Of a DNA stretch of 20,036 bases, positions 1-7,839 are shown piece by piece. The stretch's first letter is position 1; each line of letters begins with the position of its first letter. The notes beneath the pieces were generated by a model. That model did not search any database, was not told where the DNA came from, and was given only the letters and a program-made list of their open reading frames with translations. The stretch is from CAYTQK01 sp964439745 (GTDB taxonomy: Bacteria; Desulfobacterota; Desulfobacteria; Desulfobacterales; Desulfosudaceae): assembly GCA_964439745.1 (NCBI GenBank), contig CAYTQK010000021.1, positions 1 to 20,036 on the forward strand, in the 5' to 3' direction. Position numbers and translations under genes: made by a program.

Positions 1-16
1 TTCAAACTGGTGCTTT

Positions 17-1003
17 TCAGGGGGTTTGCGGTTGGGGGGCATCTGCCTTTCCGGCACCAAGATTGTCCAGGCCGGGATGTCTCCGGCCGGCGGCAACAAT
101 GCCTCCGTTCCGCTTCAGTCCGACCGTATGGGCCAGTCCCGCCGAAACCGCGGCGATCTCCTGCCAGGCGGCCACCTGGCACTGGCCGTCATCGGCGTAC
201 CCGCCCCGGTTCGGACCGGCGGCCACCACCGTGCCGTCTTTTTTGAGGCCCACCGTATGCCAATACCCGGCCGCCACTTGAACGATATCACGCCATCCGG
301 ATACATCGCACTGCCCGTGATCAAAATATCCCCCGTCAACCGGACCGGCCGCCACCACGGTACCGTCCTTTTTCAGGCCCACGGTATGCCAGCCGCCGGC
401 GGCGATCTGGGCAATATCGGTCCAGCCGGTCACGGCGCATTGGCCAAAATCATCGTTCTCCCCGGCACCCGGCCCGGCGGCCGCCACCGTGCCGTCCTTT
501 CGCAGGCCCACAGTATGCTCGGCACCGGCGGCGATCTGGGTGATGTCCGACCATTCCTTCAGGGTGCTCTGGCCTTCGTTGTCTTCCCCGATGGCAACCA
601 GGGCGCCGTCCCTGGCCAGGCCCACGGAATGAAAACCACCGGCCGCCACCTGGATAATGCCTGTCCAGTCGTCCACCCCGCACTGGTCATCCCAGTCGGC
701 GCCGGCGGCCGCTACCGTACCATCGGCCCGCAGCCCCAGGCAGTGAGCCGTTCCGGCAGATACCCGGGTAATATTCCGCCACTGCCTGACCTGTTTTCCG
801 TCATTCTGGATCTGTCCCGCCACCTGCACCCGGCCGTCACTGGTCAGGGTCAGGGTGTAACCGCCGCCGGCCGCCGCCTGGACAATTTCCAGGACCGGCG
901 CATCGGCCGCCTGAACCGGAAGAGCCGAACAGGCCAGTGCCATCACCAGCAGCACCGGCCAGGAGAAACAGTGCCTGCGGGTAAAAAAAACACGCCAGCT
1001 CAT
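17..1003 (-). CDS. Exported RCC1-type beta-propeller repeat protein
   Basis: 328 aa. The N-terminus has a signal peptide: basic start (MSWRVFFTRRH), a hydrophobic core at about residues 14-30, and a likely signal peptidase I site after PVQA (about residue 32). The rest is about seven tandem units of roughly 35-50 residues of the type W-x-DI-x-Q-(V/I)-AAG-x-x-HTVGL-(K/R)-KDGTV-(V/A)-AAG, the RCC1/BNR-like pattern that folds as a beta-propeller. The last three full units are very alike, and their spacers share GQC followed by W. Such repeats usually mediate binding; no enzymatic motif is visible. It is complete (TGA at the low-coordinate end) and its ATG overlaps the stop of the upstream AsmA-like gene by 4 bp (ATGA), so the two are probably translationally coupled. 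Periplasmic or surface location is inferred from the signal peptide. The ligand is unknown. The C-terminal tail after the last unit is short and rich in proline and glycine. Confidence 0.85.
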   Translation of the reverse strand: MSWRVFFTRRHCFSWPVLLVMALACSALPVQAADAPVLEIVQAAAGGGYTLTLTSDGRVQVAGQIQNDGKQVRQWRNITRVSAGTAHCLGLRADGTVAAAGADWDDQCGVDDWTGIIQVAAGGFHSVGLARDGALVAIGEDNEGQSTLKEWSDITQIAAGAEHTVGLRKDGTVAAAGPGAGENDDFGQCAVTGWTDIAQIAAGGWHTVGLKKDGTVVAAGPVDGGYFDHGQCDVSGWRDIVQVAAGYWHTVGLKKDGTVVAAGPNRGGYADDGQCQVAAWQEIAAVSAGLAHTVGLKRNGGIVAAGRRHPGLDNLGAGKADAPQPQTP

Positions 1004-2835
1004 AACGATTCCTCCTCTTGCCCGGGCCGGTTGCTGCCGGAGGTTTTCTCCGGCAGCAGGCTTTCCTGGAAAACCTCCACCGAAAGGTCCTCGATCCTGC
1101 CGGTATGCTGAAAGCCCAGGACCAGGGTATCGTTTTTCAGGTATCGGCCGGTTTCGGGATCGGCGGCCAGGATCCGCCGGGAAAGGGCCGGCGGCATGGT
1201 AACGCGGCCGTGAATATCCACCACCTGGTCTTTTGTATTAAAAACACCCTGCAGCACGCCGTCAATACCGGGGGCGCCCGGCGGTCCCAGGTTGGCCAGG
1301 GTAATCCGGTCGAAGGCGACCCGGTTATCGGCATAGCGAATAACACCTTCCACGGCGTCAAACTGATGCGGCAGGCGGCCGTACTCCGCCAGCAGCCTGC
1401 GCTTGATGGGAGAGTCCGCGGCATCGGCCAGCAGGCGGGAGAGCACATCGCCGACAAAATTGTAGTGACCGAGCAGGCAGTCTTCGACCACGATATCACC
1501 CTTCCCCCTGATCAGCCCGCTGGTATTGACCAGCCCGTCAACGCGCATGACCAGTTTTTCCTGGGGCGGCTTGAAAAAATAGTCGCCAAAGGCGAAGTTC
1601 AGCTCAGTAAGATCCATCTGACCCTTTACCCGCGAGCGCAGCTGGTTGCCTTCCAGATGTACATTCATGTCAAAATGGCCGCCCAGATCCAGTTGTTCCG
1701 GAAACGAGGCGATGAAAAACGGGTAAATGGACTGGATGACATCAATATCCACATCGCCGGTGGAAACTTCCAGCCGGGCCTGGGCAAGCTCTTTCAGATT
1801 GGTGGCCTCCCCGGCCAGGTGAAAGGCGTTGCCGTTGACGATCATTTCCACCAGGGGGATGGCCAGCCGGTCCCTTTCCAGGCAGAGCAGCACGGGCTGC
1901 CGCAGATTAATCTCCACCGCGATGGGAGCACCGGTCAGGGGCTGATCCACCGAGCGAAAAACAAGGTTGTCCAGCCCGACCCGGCCGGTCATGGTCAAAC
2001 CGGACCAGGCATCCCCGGTCAGGTGAAAGTCGACGTCGAGTTCCCCGGACTGCGGCAGGACCGGGGATTCGGCGGGAAAGGCATACCGGTTGTAGGCGGT
2101 GACCGGCACATCGACGATCTTCAAATCCGCGTCCAGGGGAATCTGCTCATTTTTCTGATCTATCTCCATCGGCCCGGCCTGGCCGCGCATAAAGAAATTT
2201 TGCTGCTTTGCTTCCGGGGTGGCGGCCTTGATCTCCAGGTTGAAGACCTTGCCGATGGTAAAATCTCTGATGGTCACGTCCACATCGTTGATGGTGTGAG
2301 AGACCGAACCGTTCAGGGCGGCGTGATCCAGAACCTCGTAACGAGCATCTTTCAGGGTCAGATCTTCCACCCGCAGCCACTTGATCAGCTTGCTGTCCTG
2401 CTGCTCGCTCAGGTCATCGAAGTTCCAGTTGTTCTTTTCGTCCCGCACCACCTGGAAAACCGGGTTTTCAATGGTCATCTCCCGGATGTAGACCTGCCCC
2501 AGCAGCAGCATCCAGGGGCTGATGCGCACCAGGATGCGTTCGGCACTGAAAAACACCGGGTCCATGTCGGGATGATCTTTCAGGAAAGCCGCGTTCTCGG
2601 TCATGGTAAAACCGGTGATCTCCGCACCGCGCAACCCCAGCAGAAAGGTGTCGATCTTTTTCACGGACAGATCCCGGGGGAGATTCTTGGCAATAATGGA
2701 CTTGAGAATGTCCAGCCGCTTGCGGTCGAAATAGCCCAGGGGGGAGTCATCCGACGGTTCCGGCGCGGCCAGCAGCAGGGACGCGGCCAGGATGCTGCCG
2801 ACCAGCAGAACCGCGATGATTTTTTTTATGGTCAT
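1000..2835 (-). CDS. AsmA-like (DUF748-type) inner-membrane-anchored protein
   Basis: 611 aa with a single N-terminal transmembrane anchor at about residues 5-24 (KKIIAVLLVGSILAASLLLA). A long, beta-rich periplasmic region follows. Its early part resembles the AsmA/DUF748 N-terminal signature: a predicted amphipathic entry, then phrases such as ISPWMLLLGQVYIREMTIEN and, at about residues 120-140, NPVFQVVRDEKNNWNFDDL. The family's typical I-x-N-P-x-(F/V)-x-(V/L)-x-(R/K)-(D/N)-x-(D/N)-G-x-x-N-(F/W) motif is thus recognisable. Members of the AsmA superfamily are repeating beta-groove proteins implicated in lipid transport or outer-membrane assembly; that role is family knowledge and is not proven here. 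The start ATG has only a weak purine-rich site (AGGTG) upstream. It lies 38 bp after the DUF493 gene and overlaps the RCC1-repeat gene by 4 bp, suggesting a joint envelope function for the pair. Confidence 0.8.
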   Translation of the reverse strand: MTIKKIIAVLLVGSILAASLLLAAPEPSDDSPLGYFDRKRLDILKSIIAKNLPRDLSVKKIDTFLLGLRGAEITGFTMTENAAFLKDHPDMDPVFFSAERILVRISPWMLLLGQVYIREMTIENPVFQVVRDEKNNWNFDDLSEQQDSKLIKWLRVEDLTLKDARYEVLDHAALNGSVSHTINDVDVTIRDFTIGKVFNLEIKAATPEAKQQNFFMRGQAGPMEIDQKNEQIPLDADLKIVDVPVTAYNRYAFPAESPVLPQSGELDVDFHLTGDAWSGLTMTGRVGLDNLVFRSVDQPLTGAPIAVEINLRQPVLLCLERDRLAIPLVEMIVNGNAFHLAGEATNLKELAQARLEVSTGDVDIDVIQSIYPFFIASFPEQLDLGGHFDMNVHLEGNQLRSRVKGQMDLTELNFAFGDYFFKPPQEKLVMRVDGLVNTSGLIRGKGDIVVEDCLLGHYNFVGDVLSRLLADAADSPIKRRLLAEYGRLPHQFDAVEGVIRYADNRVAFDRITLANLGPPGAPGIDGVLQGVFNTKDQVVDIHGRVTMPPALSRRILAADPETGRYLKNDTLVLGFQHTGRIEDLSVEVFQESLLPEKTSGSNRPGQEEESL

Positions 2836-2873
2836 GATTTTCAGGCACCTGTTCCATGAATTTACAGTGCGCG

Positions 2874-3122
2874 TTACAGCACCATCTTAACGTCCGGGTG
2901 ACCGGCCAGGGCGCGGTACAATCCGTCCCGGTCGGATTCGGCCGGGACCTGGACCGACACCGCCAGGGAAAGATATTTGCCATGCCGGCTGCGGTTGGAT
3001 TCAGCCAGTTCATATTCGTATCCCCGGCAGCATTCGGCCACGGCGCAGGTAACGGCCTGGCGGTCCCGGCCGATGACCCGGTAGGACCAGCGGCAGGGAT
3101 ATTGAATGTGCGGGCGCTGCAT
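2874..3122 (-). CDS. DUF493 (YbeD-like) small ferredoxin-fold protein
   Basis: 82 aa. The pattern matches E. coli YbeD: an IQYPC start, W/F-x-Y-(K/R)-VIG, a central stretch ending SRHGKYLSLAVSVQV (compare S-x-x-GKY-x-S-(V/I)-x-(V/I)), then a helix Y-R-A-L-A-G-H-P and the terminal V-(K/R)-MVL. YbeD is a small ACT-like ferredoxin-fold protein, often called a putative lipoate regulatory protein from its neighbourhood in E. coli. Its biochemical role is not established. Here it sits between a Nudix hydrolase and an AsmA-like gene, so the lipoate context is absent. The ATG start is preceded by GGGAG ten bases upstream. Length is normal for the family (about 85-90 aa). Confidence 0.82.
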   Translation of the reverse strand: MQRPHIQYPCRWSYRVIGRDRQAVTCAVAECCRGYEYELAESNRSRHGKYLSLAVSVQVPAESDRDGLYRALAGHPDVKMVL

Positions 3123-3153
3123 GCTGTATTTTCTCCCGGCAACCGCGACCGGC

Positions 3154-3690
3154 TCAGTCTCTTTGCCGCCGCCGGTCGGCCAGCATCAGGCCGGCCACGG
3201 TCTTGGCATCAATGATTTCATTGCGATACACCATTTCCAGGGCATCCGCCCAGGGTATCGGCCGCACTTCGATCATTTCATCTTCTTCCAGCTCCTGCCG
3301 GTCCGGTTCCAGGTTGTCGGCCCGGAACAGGTGCAGGTACTCGTCCGAGTATCCCGGTGACGGGGCCAGCATCCCCAGCTTCTGAAAAGCGGCCGCCTGG
3401 TAACCGGTTTCCTCTAACAGCTCCCGGCGGGCGCAGGCCAGGGGCGATTCATCGGCCGGATCCAGGGTACCGGCGGGAATCTCCCAGATGCAGTCGCCCA
3501 GGGCATGCCGGTACTGGCGGACCAGGACGACGGTGTCCTCATCCAGAAAGGGAACAATGGCGGCGGCCCCGGGATGACGCAGCACATGTACATCGGTCGT
3601 CAGGCCATTGTCCAGGGTAACGGTTTCCCTGTCAAGCCGGAACCGGCTGATCCGGTAGAGCGTGGTTTTCTCGTGAACAACCGCCTTCAT
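3154..3690 (-). CDS. Nudix hydrolase, ADP-ribose pyrophosphatase-like
   Basis: 178 aa. The Nudix box spans about residues 74-97: PAGTLDPADE, then the core RELLEETGY (R89-E90 with E93-E94 as predicted metal ligands). The upstream VLVRQYRHALGDCIWEIPAG stretch is typical of the ADP-ribose pyrophosphatase (NudF/YffH-like) subfamily, which hydrolyses ADP-ribose or other nucleoside diphosphate sugars to AMP plus a sugar phosphate in the cytoplasm. The gap between the first glycine and first glutamate of the box is six residues instead of the canonical five, a small insertion at a loop. The start is well supported by AAAGGAG about 5-6 bases before ATG. It is 31 bp upstream of the DUF493 gene and 88 bp downstream of the nitrilase-fold gene, probably in the same transcript. 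Exact substrate specificity cannot be read from the sequence. Confidence 0.88.
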   Translation of the reverse strand: MKAVVHEKTTLYRISRFRLDRETVTLDNGLTTDVHVLRHPGAAAIVPFLDEDTVVLVRQYRHALGDCIWEIPAGTLDPADESPLACARRELLEETGYQAAAFQKLGMLAPSPGYSDEYLHLFRADNLEPDRQELEEDEMIEVRPIPWADALEMVYRNEIIDAKTVAGLMLADRRRQRD

Positions 3691-3778
3691 GCGTCTCCTT
3701 TCAGATCATTCCGCCGCAGGTTGCAAACGGCCCCGAAAGGGTCACGGCGTGCCAAAAGGGAAATCCGTGCGCCGCCAC

Positions 3779-4588
3779 TTATCGATATTTATCATAGATG
3801 TCCGGCCGCCTGTCGTCAAGACAGGGAATCTCCCGGCGCAGCCGCTCCGGAAGTGTCTTGTCCAAGGGTGCCGAAAGAACCGCGGGCTCCCGCTCGCCGG
3901 CCATGGCAGCCACCGCGCCCTCGGCGGTGACAATCTGGGAATGGCCGCCATACGCCAGGCTGCTGTCGGAACCGCAGCGGTTGGCGGCCACCACCGGCAG
4001 CTGATTTTCCAGGGCCCGGGCCGGCAGCAGCACATCCCAGTGATGCCCGCGGACAGCCGGCCACTGGGCGCAAACCACCAGCATGTCGGCCCCCTGCAGC
4101 GTCAGTGTGCGGCAGAACTCCGGAAAACGCAGGTCATAACAGATCACCAGCCCCAGGCGGCCGGCGCTGGTGGTACAGACCCGGCAACTTTCTCCGGCGC
4201 GGAAAAACCGGTCTTCCCGGTGGGGGCGGAACAAATGAACTTTGGGGTGGGCCAGGGCAAGGGTGCGGTGGCTGGCGTGGAGGTGGAGGGTGTTGGCTAA
4301 CCATGGATCAGTCGGTTCCGGAAGGGAGCCGGCAATGACAATTTTGTCAGCGGCGGCCGTTTCCGCCAGGATGTCCAGGGTCCGCGGGGTGCGGGCGGCA
4401 TGTTCGGCCAGCCGGCCCATGTCAAACCCCGTGCTCCACATTTCCGGCAGCACCGCCAGCGCGCTTTCTGCCGCCGCCAGCCGGCGGATCCCCTCCCGGG
4501 CGGTCTTCAGGTTGCCCGCTTCATCGCCCGGGTGCACGTCAAACTGGACAAGACCGACCCGTAATGTCATATTGCCCGCTGTCATCAT
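3779..4588 (-). CDS. Carbon-nitrogen hydrolase (nitrilase superfamily; omega-amidase-like)
   Basis: 269 aa. The nitrilase-superfamily catalytic triad is in place: Glu49 (VLPEMWSTGF), Lys116 (HPKVHLF) and the nucleophile Cys150 in ICYDLRFPEF. The CYDLRFPE form and the PEMW(S/T)TGF motif are typical of the omega-amidase/YafV-Nit2 branch, which releases ammonia from alpha-ketoglutaramate or alpha-ketosuccinamate. It is a cytoplasmic protein. Length is normal for single-domain members (about 260-280 aa). Two in-frame ATGs (residues 1 and 7) could serve. The first has GGGGA about 6 bases upstream, while MTLRVGLVQFD at residue 7 matches the usual family start, so the first few residues are uncertain. 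It lies 46 bp downstream of the comF-like gene. The family is secure; the exact substrate is inferred. Confidence 0.87.
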   Translation of the reverse strand: MMTAGNMTLRVGLVQFDVHPGDEAGNLKTAREGIRRLAAAESALAVLPEMWSTGFDMGRLAEHAARTPRTLDILAETAAADKIVIAGSLPEPTDPWLANTLHLHASHRTLALAHPKVHLFRPHREDRFFRAGESCRVCTTSAGRLGLVICYDLRFPEFCRTLTLQGADMLVVCAQWPAVRGHHWDVLLPARALENQLPVVAANRCGSDSSLAYGGHSQIVTAEGAVAAMAGEREPAVLSAPLDKTLPERLRREIPCLDDRRPDIYDKYR

Positions 4589-4634
4589 GAAAGTCCCCGC
4601 GGCTGATGAATACCTTAATGAAGCGTTTCAAATT

Positions 4635-5525
4635 TTACCGCGCCCGGGCCAGGCTCAGGACGTGGACCGCGGCGGCACCGGCGGCCCGCAGCACCCGGGC
4701 GCACTCCTCCACCGTGGCGCCGGTGGTATAGACATCATCGACCAGCAGAATCGACCGCCCCCGTATATCCGCCTTTCTGCGGGCGGCAAACGCTCCCCGG
4801 ACATTGTGCCGCCGTTCTTTTCGTGACAACCGCGTCTGGGAACGGGTGGGCCGGCTGCGCACCAGCAGATGACGGTTGACGCGGCCGTCCGGAATCTCGA
4901 GGCCCGACTCCCGGGCCTGGCGCGGCCATTGCCGCAGCAGCAGATAAACCTGGTTGAAGCCCCGCTGCCGCTGTTTGCGGAGATGCAGGGGCACCGGTAC
5001 GATCCAGTCAAAACCGGCCGGGTCATACCACCGCCGCAGGCCGGCCAGCAACACCCTCCCCAGGGGGCGGGCCAGCTCGGTCCGGCGGCCGTATTTCAAC
5101 TGCTGTACCATGGTCATCAGCGATTGATCATAAATACCGGCGGCGCGGGCCGAATCAAAATGCCTGTTCCGGCGGTAACATTCACCGCAGAGATGATCCT
5201 CCCCCCTGCGACCGTCAAACATCTGCCCGCAGCAAAGACACAGGGGCGAGGCAATCGGCGTCATCGCTGCCGCACAGGCGGAACACAGGTGCGACGCCAG
5301 GGCAGCGGCAAAATCCGGTAGCCCTCCTGAATTGCCTGAAGGCACAAGCACAGTCCGCGACAGGTCCGCTTCACAGATGCAGCAGCGGGACGGGTATACC
5401 AGTTCCAGCAATCCCTGACCGGCCGCCGTCATCAATGACTTGACGCGGCGGGACGCCGATGGGGACGACCGCTGACCGGCCGGATTGTTACCCGGCGCCG
5501 CCGGCTCGCTCCGGCTGCCTTCCAT
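4635..5525 (-). CDS. comF: ComF-family amidophosphoribosyltransferase-like protein
   Basis: 296 aa. After a basic, low-complexity 31-residue N-terminal extension comes the ComF zinc-ribbon region with CxxC pairs (SRCCICEADL; then CSAC, CLCC and CGEC). The phosphoribosyltransferase domain follows, with the PRPP-binding loop ILLVDDVYTTGAT near the C-terminus and FDWIVPVPLHLRKQRQRGFN in the middle, which is the hallmark PVPL-x-x-x-R-x-x-x-RGFNQ of the family. ComF proteins are cytoplasmic helpers of DNA uptake in competent bacteria and are present in many non-competent ones; no other competence gene is seen here. The long start is supported by a strong GGAGGAGAGG site seven bases before ATG, although a start at residue 32 would give the usual family length. 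It lies 38 bp downstream of icd. Confidence 0.88.
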   Translation of the reverse strand: MEGSRSEPAAPGNNPAGQRSSPSASRRVKSLMTAAGQGLLELVYPSRCCICEADLSRTVLVPSGNSGGLPDFAAALASHLCSACAAAMTPIASPLCLCCGQMFDGRRGEDHLCGECYRRNRHFDSARAAGIYDQSLMTMVQQLKYGRRTELARPLGRVLLAGLRRWYDPAGFDWIVPVPLHLRKQRQRGFNQVYLLLRQWPRQARESGLEIPDGRVNRHLLVRSRPTRSQTRLSRKERRHNVRGAFAARRKADIRGRSILLVDDVYTTGATVEECARVLRAAGAAAVHVLSLARAR

Positions 5526-5563
5526 GGCTTTTCCTCTCCTCCGTTATATCCACAAGCCTGCGG

Positions 5564-6802
5564 CTATCCCATGCGATCCGCCACTTCGCGGGCAAACACC
5601 GAACAGGGGACTTCTTCGGCCCCGTCCATCTGGCGGGCCAGGTCGTAGGTCACCCGGCCGCCGGCAATGGCCTGCTGCAAGGCGGTCCAGATTCCGGCGG
5701 CGGCCTCTTTCCAGCCCATGAACTCCAGCATCATGGCGCCGGACAGGATCAGGGAACCGGGATTGACCTTGTCCAGGCCGGCATACTTGGGAGCCGTGCC
5801 GTGGGTCGCCTCGAACACGGCACACTCGTCCCCGATATTGGCGCCCGGGGCCATGCCCAGGCCGCCGGCCTGGGCCGCCAGGGCATCGGAAATATAATCC
5901 CCGTTCAGGTTGGGACAGGCAATAACACTGTATTCATCCGGCCGCAGCAGAATCTGCTGAAAGAGCATGTCGGAAATCCGGTCCTTGATGAGGATTTTCC
6001 CTTCCGGCATGCGGCCGTCATGCTTTTCATACAGTTCCGCCTCGGTAATGGTCACCTCGCCGAACAGCTCCCGGGCGGTCTTGTACCCCCAGGCACAGAA
6101 GGCGCCCTCGGTGAATTTCATGATATTGCCCTTGTGCATCAGGGTGACGCTGGGCAACCGGTTGTCAATGGCATGGGCAATGGCCCGGGCCACCAGCCGG
6201 CGGGTGTTCTTCTCGCTAATGGGCTTGATGCCGAGACCCGCCTTTTCCGGCAGAGTGACGCCCATTTCCTCGGTCAGAAAGGCGGCCACCTTGTCCGCTT
6301 CCGGGGTCCCGGCCTCCCATTCGATGCCGGCATAAACATCTTCGGTATTTTCCCGGAAGACGACCATGTCGATCTTGCCCGGATCTTTCATGGGACTGGG
6401 GATGGGATCGATATACCGCACCGGCCGGACGCAGGCATACAGGTCCAGCATCTGCCGGATGGAGACGTTGAGGCTGCGGATGCCCGCGCCCACCGGCGTG
6501 GTCAGGGGCCCCTTGATGGCGACCACGTGCTCCTGGATGGTGGCCAGGGTTTCGTCCGGCAGCCACTGGCCGGTCTTTTCTTTGGCCTTTTCGCCGGCAT
6601 ATACTTCCCGCCACTGGATCTTTTTCTGGCCGCCGTAGGCGGCGGCCACGGCCGCGTCCAGCACCAGCTGCGCCGCCCGCCAGATATCCGGTCCGATGCC
6701 GTCCCCCTCGATAAAGGGAATAATGGGGCAATCCGGTACCCGCAGGTTAATCTGACCGGAGGCCGCGCCCGCTTTCTTGACGATCTTTTCCGCTTCTGCC
6801 AT
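5564..6802 (-). CDS. icd: Isocitrate dehydrogenase, NADP-dependent
   Basis: 412 aa, close to the 416 aa of E. coli Icd. It oxidatively decarboxylates isocitrate to 2-oxoglutarate in the TCA cycle (cytoplasm, Mg/Mn-dependent). Substrate-binding residues are visible: S110, N112 and R116 in RSLNVSIRQ, R126, R150 in FRENTEDVYAGIEW, K224 in MHKGNIMKFTEGAF, and D302/D306 in NLNGDYISDALAA. Cofactor residues match the NADP type: K339-Y340 and V346 in HGTAPKYAGLDKVNPG, and Y386/R390 in VTYDLAR. These correspond to E. coli K344, Y345, V351, Y391 and R395. The ATG start is preceded by AAAGGA about nine bases upstream. It is the first gene of the minus-strand series that runs through comF to the RCC1-repeat gene. 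The 269 bp upstream are AT-rich and probably hold its promoter. No oddities in the protein. Confidence 0.96.
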   Translation of the reverse strand: MAEAEKIVKKAGAASGQINLRVPDCPIIPFIEGDGIGPDIWRAAQLVLDAAVAAAYGGQKKIQWREVYAGEKAKEKTGQWLPDETLATIQEHVVAIKGPLTTPVGAGIRSLNVSIRQMLDLYACVRPVRYIDPIPSPMKDPGKIDMVVFRENTEDVYAGIEWEAGTPEADKVAAFLTEEMGVTLPEKAGLGIKPISEKNTRRLVARAIAHAIDNRLPSVTLMHKGNIMKFTEGAFCAWGYKTARELFGEVTITEAELYEKHDGRMPEGKILIKDRISDMLFQQILLRPDEYSVIACPNLNGDYISDALAAQAGGLGMAPGANIGDECAVFEATHGTAPKYAGLDKVNPGSLILSGAMMLEFMGWKEAAAGIWTALQQAIAGGRVTYDLARQMDGAEEVPCSVFAREVADRMG

Positions 6803-6932
6803 ACGTTTTTATCCTTTCCAGATCAGCTTTTTTACCATCAGCCCAATAACCCTGTTCCAAATATTTTCGGGTCTATCTCCAGGTTTCTTAGCGTATCAGT
6901 TCAACGATTTAACCGGTCACCATGTTTGATAA

Positions 6933-6958
6933 GCCTGTAAAAGTCCCTTTTTACAGGC
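6933..6958. terminator. 10-bp perfect hairpin between rlmB and icd (possible terminator)
   Basis: A perfect 10-bp inverted repeat, GCCTGTAAAA and its complement, encloses a six-base loop. It lies 114 bp downstream of the rlmB stop and 130 bp upstream of the icd start. The stem carries a run of U on one arm on either strand, but no U-tract follows it on the minus strand, so classical intrinsic termination of rlmB would be weak. It could equally be a structured leader element of icd, or part of a repeat element with the adjoining TTAAGT units. Confidence 0.4.
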
Positions 6959-6962
6959 AGTG

Positions 6963-6991
6963 TTAAGTTTTAAGTTATTAAGTATTTAAGT
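6963..6991. repeat. Short TTAAGT tandem array (four units)
   Basis: TTAAGT occurs at 6963, 6970, 6978 and 6986, i.e. with spacings of 7, 8 and 8 bases, in the AT-rich gap between rlmB and icd. On the minus strand it reads as repeated ACTTAA and contains ACTTAAAACT. The same ten bases occur at the end of the larger heptamer array at 10611-10694. Function unknown; it looks like a short relative of that array. Confidence 0.55.
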
Positions 6992-7024
6992 AAAATCAAA
7001 AACTTATATTTTTATTATTTGGCG

Positions 7025-7052
7025 GGTATAACATTTTTTAAACTTTTTACAA
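7025..7052 (-). promoter_or_regulatory. Weak candidate promoter for icd
   Basis: On the minus strand, TTGTAA is followed after 16 bases by TATACC, with a TG one base ahead of the latter (extended -10 form). It would place transcription start near 7018 and give icd a leader of about 215 bases that includes the 6933-6958 hairpin. Both boxes match only four of six consensus bases and the region is generally AT-rich, so this is a tentative assignment. Confidence 0.25.
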
Positions 7053-7071
7053 AGCCGTCATATTTGAAACC

Positions 7072-7839
7072 TTACAACCTTTCACCGGCCTGTCGCCGCT
7101 GGCGAAAAACTTCGTACATGGCGATGGCGCCGGCCACCGACACGTTCAGGGAACTGACCGTTCCGGTCTGGGGAATGGCCGCCACAAAATCACACCGCTC
7201 CCTGACCAGCCGCCGGATCCCTTTTTCTTCTCCGCCCACCACCAGGGCCAGGGGGCCGGCCAGGTCGCTCTCGTAGAGGCTCTGCCCGCCGTCCGCGTCC
7301 AGGCCTGCCACCCATATACCGTTTTTCTGAAAAAAGTCAATCGTCCGGACGATATTGGTCACCCGGGCCAGGGCCAGGGACTCGATCGCCCCGGCCGCGG
7401 CCTTGGACACCGCCGGCGTCGGCGCGGCGGCATTGTTTCTGGGAATGATCATTCCATCCACGCCCACGCAGGCGGCGGTGCGGGCCAGCGCGCCCAGGTT
7501 GTGGGGATCCACGACCCCGTCGGCGATCAGGATGAAGGCGGGTCTTGCAGGCGCGGTGCCGGCCAGGATCTCCTCCGGAGAAACCAGGGGATATCCGCTG
7601 ACCACGGCGGCAAGGCCCTGGTGGCTGCCCGACCCCGCTTTTTTTTCCAGCTCCCCGGCGGTTACCGTCTCGCACCTGATCCTGCGCTGCTGCGCCAGGC
7701 GGACAATCTCTTCCCGCCGCCGGTTGTGCTTGCGGCCGGCCACGGCATAAAGCACGCTCACCTGCCTGCGCCTGGCGACCAGGGCGGCCCGGACCGGATG
7801 AATGCCGTACAATATCTCGGCCACGGAAGCATCAGGCAT
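7072..7839 (-). CDS. rlmB: 23S rRNA 2'-O-ribose methyltransferase RlmB (SpoU/TrmH family)
   Basis: 255 aa. An N-terminal substrate-binding domain (about residues 8-90, starting LYGIHPVRAAL) precedes a SPOUT methyltransferase domain. All three family motifs are seen: DPHNLGALARTA (residues 111-122, catalytic Arg120), LVVGGEEKGIRRLV (199-212) and TVSSLNVSVAGAIAMYEV (227-244), which form the knotted SAM site. RlmB methylates the 2'-OH of G2251 in the P-loop of 23S rRNA; a closely related tRNA or rRNA specificity cannot be excluded from sequence alone. The ATG overlaps the end of gmk by 8 bp, which implies translational coupling. It is the last gene of the Trm112-to-RlmB operon. Length is normal for RlmB (about 243-255 aa). 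Confidence 0.92.
   Translation of the reverse strand: MPDASVAEILYGIHPVRAALVARRRQVSVLYAVAGRKHNRRREEIVRLAQQRRIRCETVTAGELEKKAGSGSHQGLAAVVSGYPLVSPEEILAGTAPARPAFILIADGVVDPHNLGALARTAACVGVDGMIIPRNNAAAPTPAVSKAAAGAIESLALARVTNIVRTIDFFQKNGIWVAGLDADGGQSLYESDLAGPLALVVGGEEKGIRRLVRERCDFVAAIPQTGTVSSLNVSVAGAIAMYEVFRQRRQAGERL

Noticed and set aside
1018..2859. 613-codon open frame on the plus strand opposite the AsmA-like gene
   Set aside because: Its translation has no recognisable domain and is rich in His, Gln and Gly, typical of the antisense of a GC-rich gene; the minus-strand protein has a membrane anchor and family motifs.
5459..6940. 493-codon open frame on the plus strand opposite icd
   Set aside because: It covers a perfectly conserved isocitrate dehydrogenase gene on the other strand and shows no family features of its own.
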